A model generated the notes under the pieces. That model was not told where the DNA came from and did no database searches. It saw nothing but the letters and a program-made list of their open reading frames with translations. The translations under genes were made by a program, and so were the position numbers. A DNA stretch of 6,381 bases from NCBI GenBank assembly GCA_027058925.1, contig JALTAS010000257.1, positions 1 through 6,381 on the forward strand. The letters run 5' to 3'. Source of the stretch: Persephonella sp. (lineage in GTDB: Bacteria; Aquificota; Aquificia; Aquificales; Hydrogenothermaceae). This document shows positions 1 to 6,381 of the stretch, piece by piece (position 1 is the stretch's first letter; the number at the start of each line of letters is the position of its first letter).

Positions 1-191
1 TACTTACCGTAGTCCATTATCTTGCATACAGGAGGATTTGCGTTAGGGGACACCTCAACAAGGTCAAGGTTTTTCTCCTCTGCAATCCTTAGAGCTTCCT
101 CAATAGGTAAGATCCCTAAGTTCTGACCATTTTCATCAATAAGCCTGACCTCTTTTGCCCTGATCTGTTTGTTAACTCTTAATTCCTGAAT
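1..191 (-). CDS. infC: Translation initiation factor IF-3, N-terminal part (3' end outside window)
   Basis: IF-3 binds the 30S subunit, prevents premature 50S joining and checks start codon and initiator tRNA. The 63 visible codons form the IF-3 N-terminal domain: [17 protein letters not shown] (residues 6-22), then an [12 protein letters not shown] helix (28-39), [22 protein letters not shown] (42-63, split here as [10 protein letters not shown] and [12 protein letters not shown]), which is diagnostic of the family. The start is an ATT codon at 191-189. An in-frame stop lies at 218-216, and no ATG, GTG or TTG occurs between that stop and the conserved region, while a GGAGGT motif sits 9 bases upstream of ATT. 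AUU starts are a known hallmark of infC and underlie IF-3 autoregulation in E. coli; that this holds here is inference. The gene follows the nadB stop by two bases. The linker and C-terminal domain lie beyond the window edge. The usual rpmI-rplT partners, if present, would lie downstream and cannot be seen. Confidence 0.95.
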   Translation of the reverse strand, partial: MQELRVNKQIRAKEVRLIDENGQNLGILPIEEALRIAEEKNLDLVEVSPNANPPVCKIMDYGK

Positions 192-193
192 GA

Positions 194-1765
194 CTAATTT
201 ACCTCCAGTTTTATTTTAAAATCATTATAAATCTTTGTGTGCTTTTTGTAATCTTTTTTTTCTTCAGAAAAATCTGCCCTGTAATGGGTTCCTCTGCTTT
301 CCTTTCTTGTTTCTGCTGATAATATTATACCCTTTGAAAGATATATGAGATCAACAAGGTATCTGGCATTTTTATAACAAAGGAGTTCCTCCTCCATTTT
401 TTCTATCTCTGATAGGGCTTTCTCAAGACCTCTCTCGTTCCTTTCAAGCCCAACATACTTCCACATCAGTTTTTTTAATTTTATAAGATAGTCTCTCCTT
501 TTTTCCTTGCTTATTATTTGTTTTCCTGTGCCTTTTGAACTGATATCCACATCGTATATTTTTGAATATATGTTGTATATGTATACAGAATAAGCTGTTT
601 TATAACCGAATGTTATACACTCAAGAAGTGAGTTGCTTGCAAGTCTGTTTGCTCCGTGAATACCTGTGCATGAACTTTCCCCAACAGCAAAAATTCCTTC
701 TACAGATGTTTTTCCGTTTGCTGTTGCTTCAATTCCACCTATTGAGTAATGGGCTGCTGGACTTACCGGAATAAGATCATTCTCTGAAAATCCAAAACTT
801 TTTATCAGGTTATAAACTGTAGGAAATCTTTCCTTTATTGATATCCCTTTTTCCTTTAACGGTCTAAGATCAAGAAAAACCTTTTCACCCTGTGAATATT
901 TCTTAAATATAGCTCTTGCAACCTCATCTCTCGGCTTCATCTCATCAATAAACCTCTCTCCATTTTGATCAACAAGGATAGCTCCTTCACCTCTTATAGC
1001 TTCTGTTATAAGGTAAGCAGGCTGGTTCTCAATAAAAAGTGCTGTTGGGTGAAACTGGACAAACTCAAGATCCTTAAGAACACATCCTGCCCTGTAGGCT
1101 ACTCCTATGGTATCTCCCGATATCTTGTATGCTGATGTATTCCTCAGATATATAGGGCTGTATCCCCCTGTGGCTATAATCAGAGACTTACTTCTTATCA
1201 GTAGCTTTTCTGATCCATTGCTTACTATCACTCCAACATAACGGTTGTCAACTGTCAATATCTCTTCAAGGTAATAGTTCAGTAAAAAATCAATTCTGTC
1301 TTTAACAAGGTTATAAAAAACTGTTCCTATAGCAGAGCCTGTTTTGTCTTTTACATGGAGAACTCTTCTTCTTGAATGTCCTCCCTCTTTGGTTAAAAGA
1401 ATATTTCCTTCACTATCCCTATCAAAAGGAACTTTGTAATTTATAAGATCAACAACCCTCTCAAGACCTTCCTCAACCAGAACTCTGACATTTTTTCCGA
1501 TACACAGACCCCTTCCAGCTTTTATTGTGTCCCTGTAATGAAGCTGTGGATCATCTTCTTTCCCAATAGCAGCAGCTATTCCCCCCTGTGCCAGAAAAGA
1601 GTTTGATATTGTAGGGGTTTTTTTGGAAATAACAAGAGGTTTGATTCCAAAGTTTATAAGCTGAACAGCGGTGCTTAAACCTGCTATTCCTGCTCCTGCT
1701 ATAACTGTATCTGTTGTAATAACTGGTAGTTTTTGAGTATCAAACTCTGTCAGGTACCTTTCCAT
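194..1765 (-). CDS. nadB: L-aspartate oxidase (FAD), first step of de novo NAD synthesis
   Basis: NadB oxidises L-aspartate to iminoaspartate, which NadA condenses with dihydroxyacetone phosphate to quinolinate. It is a soluble flavoprotein reoxidised by fumarate or O2. The 523 residues match the family's usual length. Seen in order: the FAD dinucleotide motif GAGIAG (24-29), [13 protein letters not shown] (56-68), [18 protein letters not shown] (71-88), the substrate loop [11 protein letters not shown] (127-137), FVQFHPTAL with His239, [10 protein letters not shown] (253-262), PRDEVARAI (278-286), HYSIGGI (339-345) and [15 protein letters not shown] (368-382). A helical C-terminal domain ends in [13 protein letters not shown] (487-499). 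EGGHS plus the short C-terminal domain favours aspartate oxidase over the related succinate dehydrogenase or fumarate reductase flavoprotein, and no Fe-S or membrane subunit gene is nearby. The ATG shares one base with the yvcK stop (TAATG). The nearest purine-rich SD-like run (AAGGAAAG) is about 12-15 bases away, so termination-reinitiation is likely. nadA is not in the window. Confidence 0.95.
   Translation of the reverse strand: MERYLTEFDTQKLPVITTDTVIAGAGIAGLSTAVQLINFGIKPLVISKKTPTISNSFLAQGGIAAAIGKEDDPQLHYRDTIKAGRGLCIGKNVRVLVEEGLERVVDLINYKVPFDRDSEGNILLTKEGGHSRRRVLHVKDKTGSAIGTVFYNLVKDRIDFLLNYYLEEILTVDNRYVGVIVSNGSEKLLIRSKSLIIATGGYSPIYLRNTSAYKISGDTIGVAYRAGCVLKDLEFVQFHPTALFIENQPAYLITEAIRGEGAILVDQNGERFIDEMKPRDEVARAIFKKYSQGEKVFLDLRPLKEKGISIKERFPTVYNLIKSFGFSENDLIPVSPAAHYSIGGIEATANGKTSVEGIFAVGESSCTGIHGANRLASNSLLECITFGYKTAYSVYIYNIYSKIYDVDISSKGTGKQIISKEKRRDYLIKLKKLMWKYVGLERNERGLEKALSEIEKMEEELLCYKNARYLVDLIYLSKGIILSAETRKESRGTHYRADFSEEKKDYKKHTKIYNDFKIKLEVN
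201..206 (-). promoter_or_regulatory. Shine-Dalgarno of infC, inside the 3' end of nadB
   Basis: GGAGGT on the minus strand overlaps the Leu-Glu-Val codons near the end of nadB and lies 9 bases before the ATT start of infC. It decides the start of infC, because no standard start codon is available in that frame. Its position inside nadB suggests that ribosomes finishing nadB affect access to this site. Confidence 0.85.
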
Positions 1766-2748
1766 TAAGCAGCATTCTTTCCTTTTAGTTTTCCAAATAT
1801 TTTAACAAGTGTTGAAGCAAGTTTCTCAGGGTTGTGTCTAACATAACTTCCTGTATCAAGAAGATCCTCAGCATAAACTGTAATTCCCAGTCTTGATATA
1901 TTTCCTATATCTGCCGTTACAGGTTCTGCATTTTCCTTCATATACTTTCTGATCAGCTCATCTGGAGGAACTGTAGTATTTACTACAGCCGCATCAATAA
2001 AAGGTTTTTTAAGTATTCTGTGGAGGGCTCTTATATGATCAGAAGCTGTAAACTGATCTGTCTCTCCGTACTGGGTCATCACATTGCATATATATACGAC
2101 ATAGGCTTTGCTTTCTAAAATAGCATTTTTTATGTCTTTCACAAGAAGGTTTGGTATTATGCTGGTGAAAAGACTTCCCGGCCCCAAAATTATCACATCA
2201 GCATTTTTTATTTTGTCAATAGCTTCTTCAGGTGCACTGACATTCTCAGGCTCCATCCATATCTTTTTTATCTTGCCTTTAAGCTTTTTCCCGTATTCTG
2301 TTATCTGTGTTTCACCTTTTATAACAGCTCCATCAGTAAACTGGGCTACAATATCAACAAGCTGGTCTGTAGATGGTATTATCCTTCCCTTTATTTTCAG
2401 GATGTCTGAGGTTATCTCAACAGCATCAAGGAAATCTCCTGTTATCTTTGTTAAAACTGAAAGGAAAAGATTACCAAAAGAATGGCCTTTCAGCCCTTCC
2501 CCTTCTTTAAATCTGTACTGGAAAACCTTTGCAAGTATGTCCTCATCCTCAGCAAGTGCGACTATACAGTTTCTTATATCCCCGGGGGCAGGTATCTGCA
2601 TCTCTTCTCTCAATCTTCCAGAACTTCCCCCGTTGTCTGCGACTGTCACTATAGCAGAAAGATCTGATATCTTTTCCGGAACAAGATGTTTTACTCCCCT
2701 AAGAAGTGAGGAAAGGCCTGTTCCTCCACCTATCGCAACAACTTTCAT
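1765..2748 (-). CDS. yvcK: YvcK/GlmR family (CofD-like fold) UDP-sugar-binding regulator
   Basis: YvcK/GlmR proteins are cytosolic factors of the CofD-like fold. In Bacillus and mycobacteria they bind UDP-GlcNAc-type sugars and support cell-wall precursor supply and growth on gluconeogenic carbon; the role in this lineage is inferred only from family. Visible motifs (327-residue numbering): GGGTGLSSLLRG (7-18), VTVADNGGSSGRLR (34-47), PAPGDIRNCIVAL (53-65), GHSFGNLFL (88-96), ILGPGSLFTSIIPNLLV (187-203) and CNVMTQYGETD (221-231). These fit YvcK rather than the F420 enzyme CofD, and no F420 gene is nearby. I chose ATG at 2748 over the in-frame GTG at 2757 because that GTG is itself part of the GAGGTG ribosome-binding site and MKVVAIGGGTG is the usual family N-terminus. 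The gene starts one base after the mtnA stop and overlaps nadB by one base. The familiar neighbours rapZ/yvcJ and whiA are absent here. Confidence 0.93.
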   Translation of the reverse strand: MKVVAIGGGTGLSSLLRGVKHLVPEKISDLSAIVTVADNGGSSGRLREEMQIPAPGDIRNCIVALAEDEDILAKVFQYRFKEGEGLKGHSFGNLFLSVLTKITGDFLDAVEITSDILKIKGRIIPSTDQLVDIVAQFTDGAVIKGETQITEYGKKLKGKIKKIWMEPENVSAPEEAIDKIKNADVIILGPGSLFTSIIPNLLVKDIKNAILESKAYVVYICNVMTQYGETDQFTASDHIRALHRILKKPFIDAAVVNTTVPPDELIRKYMKENAEPVTADIGNISRLGITVYAEDLLDTGSYVRHNPEKLASTLVKIFGKLKGKNAA

Positions 2749-2749
2749 A

Positions 2750-3811
2750 CTAAACACCTCTATACTTTAAAAATTTCATTATATGGTCTGTGTCTATGTG
2801 TGATATTATTCCTTTTTCGGTAATTATTGCCGTTATGTTAGATGCAGGGGTTATGTCAAAAGAGTAGTTTAAAGCCTTTGTCTCTTCAGGGGCTACAATG
2901 CAGTCTCCACATTTTTTTACCTCATCCTGCGATCTTTCTTCAATGGGAATCTTTTCCCCCGATTCAGTCTCAAGATCAAATGTTGAGGTTGGTGCTGCAA
3001 CATAAAACGGTATGCCGTGTTCTTTTGCTAAAACTGAAAGTGTGTAAGTCCCTATCTTATTAGCAACATCACCGTTGGCCGTTATTCTATCTGCCCCCAC
3101 TATGACAGCATCAATCAGACCTTTTTTCATCAAAAAACCTGCCTGATTATCCGTTATAAGAAAATGAGGTATCCCTTCATATACAAGCTCCCATGCTGTA
3201 AGTCTTGACCCCTGAAGGTAAGGCCTTGTTTCATCAACATACACAGTTATATTCTTCCCATCCTGATATGCACTTCTTATTACCCCAAGTGCTGTTCCCC
3301 ATCCTGATGTAGCAAGTGCTCCTGTGTTACAATGGGTCAGCACATTTGCATTTTCAGGAAGTAAAACCTGACCGTATCCTCCTATTGATTTGTTTGCATG
3401 GTAATCCTCAATCTCTATTCTTCCTGCTTCTTTAAAAAGAAGATCAACTATTTCATTGGGATCCTTCCCTTCCTGAATTAATCTTTCAAACCTATTCCAC
3501 ATCCTTTCAAGGGCCCAGAACAGATTTACAGCTGTCGGTCTTGTTTCTTTAAGTGTTTTTAATATTTCTTTTGATTTCTCTAAAGGTTCTTTCCGCTCAA
3601 CAATCTGTCTTACGCCTATTGCAAAACCATAAGCACCGATTATCCCTATCAGAGGAGCCCCTCTGATAACCATTCTTTTTATAGCATCAGCAACATCTGT
3701 GTAGTCAGACAGCTCAACCCACTCAAAAGTTTGAGGAAGTTTAAGCTGGTTTATAACGTAAAGTTTATTGTTTTCAAATTTTAAAGGTCTTAGATCTTTT
3801 ATCTTCCTCAA
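2750..3811 (-). CDS. mtnA: Methylthioribose-1-phosphate isomerase, methionine salvage
   Basis: MtnA converts 5-methylthioribose-1-phosphate to 5-methylthioribulose-1-phosphate, recycling the methylthioadenosine left from polyamine and other SAM-using reactions. Family motifs (353-residue numbering): [10 protein letters not shown] (48-57), [15 protein letters not shown] (90-104), HCNTGALAT (160-168) with the catalytic Cys161, [17 protein letters not shown] (193-209), [18 protein letters not shown] (239-256) with the catalytic Asp241, [11 protein letters not shown] (269-279) and [16 protein letters not shown] (315-330). These separate it from eIF2B alpha-type and ribose-1,5-bisphosphate isomerase relatives, which share the fold. 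Start: the frame can be opened by TTG at 3841, but an AAGGAGGT site at 3823-3816 lies inside that longer frame and points to TTG at 3811, giving 353 residues and catalytic positions one off those of the B. subtilis enzyme (Cys160, Asp240, from memory). TTG at 3814 is also possible but very close to the SD. The gene follows rimO after about 59 bases with no clear terminator. Confidence 0.95.
   Translation of the reverse strand: MRKIKDLRPLKFENNKLYVINQLKLPQTFEWVELSDYTDVADAIKRMVIRGAPLIGIIGAYGFAIGVRQIVERKEPLEKSKEILKTLKETRPTAVNLFWALERMWNRFERLIQEGKDPNEIVDLLFKEAGRIEIEDYHANKSIGGYGQVLLPENANVLTHCNTGALATSGWGTALGVIRSAYQDGKNITVYVDETRPYLQGSRLTAWELVYEGIPHFLITDNQAGFLMKKGLIDAVIVGADRITANGDVANKIGTYTLSVLAKEHGIPFYVAAPTSTFDLETESGEKIPIEERSQDEVKKCGDCIVAPEETKALNYSFDITPASNITAIITEKGIISHIDTDHIMKFLKYRGV
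2755..2760 (-). promoter_or_regulatory. Shine-Dalgarno of yvcK, inside the last codons of mtnA
   Basis: GAGGTG on the minus strand covers the Arg-Gly-Val codons that end mtnA and stands 6 bases before the yvcK ATG. It argues against the GTG at 2757 as a start, because that GTG lies within the motif. The placement implies coupling of yvcK to mtnA translation. Confidence 0.8.
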
Positions 3812-3815
3812 CAAT

Positions 3816-3823
3816 ACCTCCTT
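3816..3823 (-). promoter_or_regulatory. Strong Shine-Dalgarno that fixes the mtnA TTG start
   Basis: AAGGAGGT on the minus strand is the strongest ribosome-binding site in the window. It lies 4 bases before the TTG at 3811. It would be internal to coding sequence if translation began at the TTG at 3841, which has no such site, so it favours the shorter protein. Confidence 0.8.
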
Positions 3824-3870
3824 ATTGGTTTTAATATGCAAAAATTCTGCCAGTAATGAATCTTGAGATT

Positions 3871-5163
3871 TTACAGCAGTTTTCCTACTGTATCAACTGT
3901 ATCAATAGTATCTTTTATTTTTACCTTTGCAAAACTTCCAACAGTTAAAGGCTCTTCTGTTTCAATATATGTTATACCGTCAATCTCAAATGCAGATCTG
4001 TAGGTTCTTCCTACAGGAAGGGTTTCCCATTCTTCAGAAAAGCCATCTATCAGCACCTCAAACTCTTTCCCTATCATCTGTCTGTTTTTCTGTTCTGTTA
4101 TTTCTTCCTGAATTTTGTTTATCTCATTTTTTCTTCTCATTTTTTCTTCATCCGGAATGATGTCTTCGTATCTTTCAAAAGCAGGAGTTCCTTCCTCATG
4201 TGAGTATGAGAAAACACCTAACCAGTCCAATCTGGCCTCAGATATAAAATCAACAAGATTTTTAAAATCCTTTTCTGTCTCTGTTGGAAAACCAACAATA
4301 ACCGATGATCTTACAGCTGCATCAGGTATGTATTTATCCTTCCATTCAAGGATTTTATAAATTCTGCTTTTTCTGTATCCTCTCATCATATCTTTAAGAA
4401 TTTTGTCCTCTGAATGCTGTACAGGCATCTCAAAATAATTAACAATTTTATTTGAATCTGCCATTCTTTTAAAAAAATCCTCATTTACGGTTGTTGGATA
4501 CAGGTAGTAAAGCCTTATCCATTTTATCCCTTCTATCTTTTCAAGGGCTTCAAGCAGTTGCCACAGTTTCGGCTCTCCATAAAGATCTATCCCATAAAAT
4601 CCAGTGTCCTGTGAAACTATGTTCAGCTCTTTTACCCCTTTTTCAGCGAGAGCTTTTGCCTCATCTATTATGCTCTGGATACTTCTGCTTTTGTGTTTAC
4701 CTCTTATCTGTGGAATTGCACAGAATGAGCATGTGTGATCACATCCTTCAGAGATTTTAAGGTATGCTGTATGGGAAGGGGTTGAGATAAATCTATTTTT
4801 GTAAAGATCAAAATTCTCAGGGGTTTTTATACCTAATTTTTCAGGGATAGAAAACTCTTCCTTCAGATCTATAAAAAGATCTACCTCAGGTATCTCTTTT
4901 TTTAGCTGTTCTTTGTATCTTTCAACAAGACAGCCTGTAACAATCAGTTTTTTTCCTTTTTCTTTATATTCTGCAGCTCTCAAAATAGTTTCAATTGATT
5001 CCTCTTTCGCAGCATCTATAAATCCGCATGTATTTATCATTATCATGTCAGCATCTTCAAAGTCTGAAACGATCTCAACATCACCTGCCCTCATTTTTCC
5101 GAGAACCATCTCTGTATCAACAAGATTCTTTGGACAACCTAAACTAACGACAGCTATTTTCAA
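3871..5163 (-). CDS. rimO: Ribosomal protein S12 (aspartate) methylthiotransferase RimO
   Basis: RimO is a radical-SAM enzyme with two 4Fe-4S clusters that adds a methylthio group to the beta carbon of a conserved aspartate in ribosomal protein S12. The 430 residues hold the three family parts. The N-terminal methylthiotransferase domain has cluster ligands Cys10 (SLGCPKN), Cys46 (NTCGFI) and Cys78 (TGCLVERY). The radical-SAM domain has [13 protein letters not shown] with Cys141, Cys145 and Cys148. A TRAM domain spans roughly 364-420. [30 protein letters not shown] (246-263) and [14 protein letters not shown] (382-396) indicate RimO rather than the tRNA enzymes MiaB or MtaB. In that last motif the Pro I would expect before EIDG is Phe392. 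The start is TTG at 5163-5161, 6 bases after GGAGGT; the frame offers no better start. The C-terminus carries a short DT(I/V) triplet repeat. The gene follows the diguanylate cyclase after 35 bases and is likely cotranscribed with it and mtnA. Confidence 0.95.
   Translation of the reverse strand: MKIAVVSLGCPKNLVDTEMVLGKMRAGDVEIVSDFEDADMIMINTCGFIDAAKEESIETILRAAEYKEKGKKLIVTGCLVERYKEQLKKEIPEVDLFIDLKEEFSIPEKLGIKTPENFDLYKNRFISTPSHTAYLKISEGCDHTCSFCAIPQIRGKHKSRSIQSIIDEAKALAEKGVKELNIVSQDTGFYGIDLYGEPKLWQLLEALEKIEGIKWIRLYYLYPTTVNEDFFKRMADSNKIVNYFEMPVQHSEDKILKDMMRGYRKSRIYKILEWKDKYIPDAAVRSSVIVGFPTETEKDFKNLVDFISEARLDWLGVFSYSHEEGTPAFERYEDIIPDEEKMRRKNEINKIQEEITEQKNRQMIGKEFEVLIDGFSEEWETLPVGRTYRSAFEIDGITYIETEEPLTVGSFAKVKIKDTIDTVDTVGKLL
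3886..3912 (-). repeat. Three-unit 9-base tandem repeat at the end of rimO
   Basis: Three successive nine-base units encode Asp-Thr-Ile, Asp-Thr-Val, Asp-Thr-Val (RimO residues 418-426) just after the TRAM domain. The two downstream units differ only at their last base. It is short, in frame, and looks like replication slippage in a tolerant C-terminal tail. Confidence 0.7.
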
Positions 5164-5169
5164 TGACTT

Positions 5170-5175
5170 ACCTCC
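5170..5175 (-). promoter_or_regulatory. Shine-Dalgarno of rimO
   Basis: GGAGGT on the minus strand lies in the 35-base gap after the diguanylate cyclase gene and 6 bases before the TTG start of rimO. It supports TTG as the start because no ATG or GTG is available at a suitable distance in frame. Confidence 0.8.
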
Positions 5176-5198
5176 AGAATTTGTAGGATTATTAATAT

Positions 5199-6381
5199 TT
5201 ATATTGATACACGATTTTTTCCAGCTTTTTTAGCCCTGTAAAGAGCTTTATCAGATTTTGAAACAAGATTGTAAATATCAACTGCGTCCTCAACAGAAGC
5301 GATTCCTGCAGAAATGGTAACCTTCCCCTTAAAATCACCACATTTCATATCTTTTTTAGACAGTTTTTTAACTATTCTTCCCATAACAAAAACAGCATCC
5401 TTTTTTGTTGTAAAAGGGAAAATGATCAGAAACTCCTCTCCGCCATATCTGAATATAAAATCAGATTTTCTCAGGTTTTCCTGAATAAAACCTGCTACCT
5501 TTCTTAGAACACAATCTCCTATCTGGTGTCCGTATTGATCATTAATTTTTTTAAAATCATCTATATCTACCATGGCTATAGAAAGAGGTCTTTTTGATAT
5601 CTTTGCTATATGGAACTGGGAAGAAAGTATAAACTCAAGGCTTCTCCTGCTTAAAACTTTTGTTAGGGGATCTATATTTGCATCTTCCTCATACATAACA
5701 GCAAATGTGAGGCCTAAAAGACTGACAAACTTTCCTATGAGATTAAAAAACTCAAGATACTCAAGAAGGAGATGTTTAAAATCTCTGCTTTTCATAAAAT
5801 GGTATATCTGAAGGGCACTACCGTGTATTTTTTTGTGAAGAACAATGATCTCGTCTCTGTACTCGTCATAAATACCTAACCCTTCTGATTCTTCAAGCCT
5901 TTTTCCAAGACCGCACTTGTTGTGACCTATAGGAACGCTACTTTCTGCTCTTAACTTTCTGATATCTTCAAGAACCTTATTAACCCAGATAAGATGATCC
6001 TTAACAAAAGGTTTTAATGTGCTTTCTGAGTTTTTTATTATTCTTAGCTTTTCTCTTATCCAGTTTTTATCCTGTTTTATATTTTCTGTAAGATATCCAT
6101 AAGCCACTTTATTTTCTAAAAATCTAAACTTTTCCTCAATATGATGTATCTCTTTTAGTAGATTCTTATCGCTTGAAAACTTTTCAACAACAAAAGGAAA
6201 AACATAATCATTAATATCAAGCAACATCATGTAGGAGATATCATGCTGAAAAAGGTATCTTCCTAATAAAAAGGCCTTGGGTTTTAAACCATTTAGCTCT
6301 TTTTTATTTCTTAATATTCCTTCTACTAACTCCAGATACATCTGTTTAATATTTTCAATTTCTGCCGAAAAATCTTTATAG
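5199..6381 (-). CDS. CZB-GGDEF diguanylate cyclase, DgcZ-like (5' end outside window)
   Basis: The protein is predicted to make cyclic di-GMP from two GTP. Numbering from the first in-window ATG (6341), the GGDEF domain spans about 220-380: DPLTKVLSRRSLEF (224-237), metal-binding Asp259 in MVDIDDF, the active-site loop RYGGEEF (298-304), and RKSD (291-294), the RxxD inhibitory site exactly five residues before GGEEF. Catalysis and product feedback therefore both look intact. Ahead of it is a chemoreceptor zinc-binding (CZB) domain, about 112-212, with His116, Cys143 in HNKCGLGKRL, and His169/His173 in LHKKIHGSA. These spacings are close to the zinc ligands His22, Cys52, His79 and His83 of E. 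coli DgcZ. I see no transmembrane segment, so it is probably cytosolic. The first 110 or so residues are helix-like and not recognised. The reading frame stays open to the window edge (13 more codons before 6341, no stop) and the ATG lacks a ribosome-binding site, so the true start is probably outside. It appears to be the upstream member of the rimO operon as seen here. Confidence 0.92.
   Translation of the reverse strand, partial: YKDFSAEIENIKQMYLELVEGILRNKKELNGLKPKAFLLGRYLFQHDISYMMLLDINDYVFPFVVEKFSSDKNLLKEIHHIEEKFRFLENKVAYGYLTENIKQDKNWIREKLRIIKNSESTLKPFVKDHLIWVNKVLEDIRKLRAESSVPIGHNKCGLGKRLEESEGLGIYDEYRDEIIVLHKKIHGSALQIYHFMKSRDFKHLLLEYLEFFNLIGKFVSLLGLTFAVMYEEDANIDPLTKVLSRRSLEFILSSQFHIAKISKRPLSIAMVDIDDFKKINDQYGHQIGDCVLRKVAGFIQENLRKSDFIFRYGGEEFLIIFPFTTKKDAVFVMGRIVKKLSKKDMKCGDFKGKVTISAGIASVEDAVDIYNLVSKSDKALYRAKKAGKNRVSI

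Noticed and set aside
194..1765. Succinate dehydrogenase/fumarate reductase flavoprotein instead of aspartate oxidase
   Set aside because: Length near 520, the EGGHS substrate loop and the short C-terminal domain fit NadB, and no Fe-S or membrane subunit genes are adjacent.
1773..1775. ATG with a better-placed SD-like AGGAAAG just before nadB
   Set aside because: It is out of frame with nadB and leads to no recognisable product.
2749..2757. GTG at 2757 as the yvcK start
   Set aside because: It overlaps the SD itself, and the ATG at 2748 gives the typical MKVVAIGGGTG N-terminus.
2108..2770. Long plus-strand open frame (about 220 codons) opposite yvcK and the end of mtnA, plus several shorter plus-strand frames elsewhere
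   Set aside because: They lie antisense to clearly conserved genes, lack ribosome-binding sites and recognisable domains, and have compositions expected of reverse frames.
3812..3841. MtnA N-terminal extension starting at TTG 3841
   Set aside because: The strongest SD in the window falls inside this extension, and the shorter start gives the family's usual length and catalytic numbering.
3838..3850. Small inverted repeat between rimO and mtnA as a terminator
   Set aside because: The stem has only five pairs including one G-T wobble, is AT-rich with a three-base loop, and lacks a following U-run; it is too weak to call.
5199..5245. Possible promoter ahead of rimO (TTTACA and AT-rich stretches within the end of the cyclase gene)
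   Set aside because: No well-formed -10 box occurs at 16-18 bases from it, and AT-rich sequence gives such matches by chance.
1..6381. Mobile elements, CRISPR arrays, tRNA/rRNA genes, prophage or defence systems
   Set aside because: Coding density is near complete with conserved housekeeping-type genes, and no direct or inverted repeats of the relevant size were seen.

Overview
The window is a stretch of bacterial chromosome read entirely from the minus strand. Six genes are packed almost without gaps. In order of transcription (right to left) they are a diguanylate cyclase with a zinc-binding CZB domain (5' end outside the window), rimO, mtnA, yvcK/glmR, nadB and infC (3' end outside the window). 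I see no RNA gene, mobile element, CRISPR array or convincing terminator, and no gene-free stretch longer than about 60 bases. The plus strand carries only shadow frames.

The DNA is AT-rich. The proteins are rich in Lys, Glu and Ile, all four arginine codons in the visible part of infC are AGA or AGG, and the Shine-Dalgarno (SD) sequences are strong (GGAGGT type). This fits a low-GC thermophile. Protein style and gene content suggest Aquificota, perhaps a Persephonella-like member of the Hydrogenothermaceae, but this is an impression rather than a demonstrated assignment.

Layout: at 5199-6381 a GGEEF diguanylate cyclase has an intact inhibitory site and a His/Cys zinc site spaced as in E. 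coli DgcZ. After a 35-base gap comes rimO (3871-5163), the ribosomal protein S12 methylthiotransferase, starting at TTG. After about 59 bases comes mtnA (2750-3811), methylthioribose-1-phosphate isomerase, most likely starting at TTG. yvcK (1765-2748) begins one base after the mtnA stop, nadB (194-1765) overlaps the yvcK stop by one base (TAATG), and infC begins two bases after the nadB stop at an ATT codon.

The tight spacing, with ribosome-binding sites placed inside the preceding gene, indicates one operon with translational coupling. Its genes cover c-di-GMP signalling, ribosome modification, methionine salvage, a cell-envelope/central-carbon regulator, NAD synthesis and translation initiation. 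Two ideas could tie some of them together. First, MtnA-type isomerases can also process the 5'-deoxyadenosine-derived sugar that radical-SAM enzymes such as RimO release. Second, rimO, mtnA and infC all start at non-AUG codons, the class of starts that IF-3, the infC product, discriminates against. No wholly new system is evident. The items most worth a second look are the CZB-GGDEF protein with its unassigned N-terminal region and the non-AUG start architecture of the operon.
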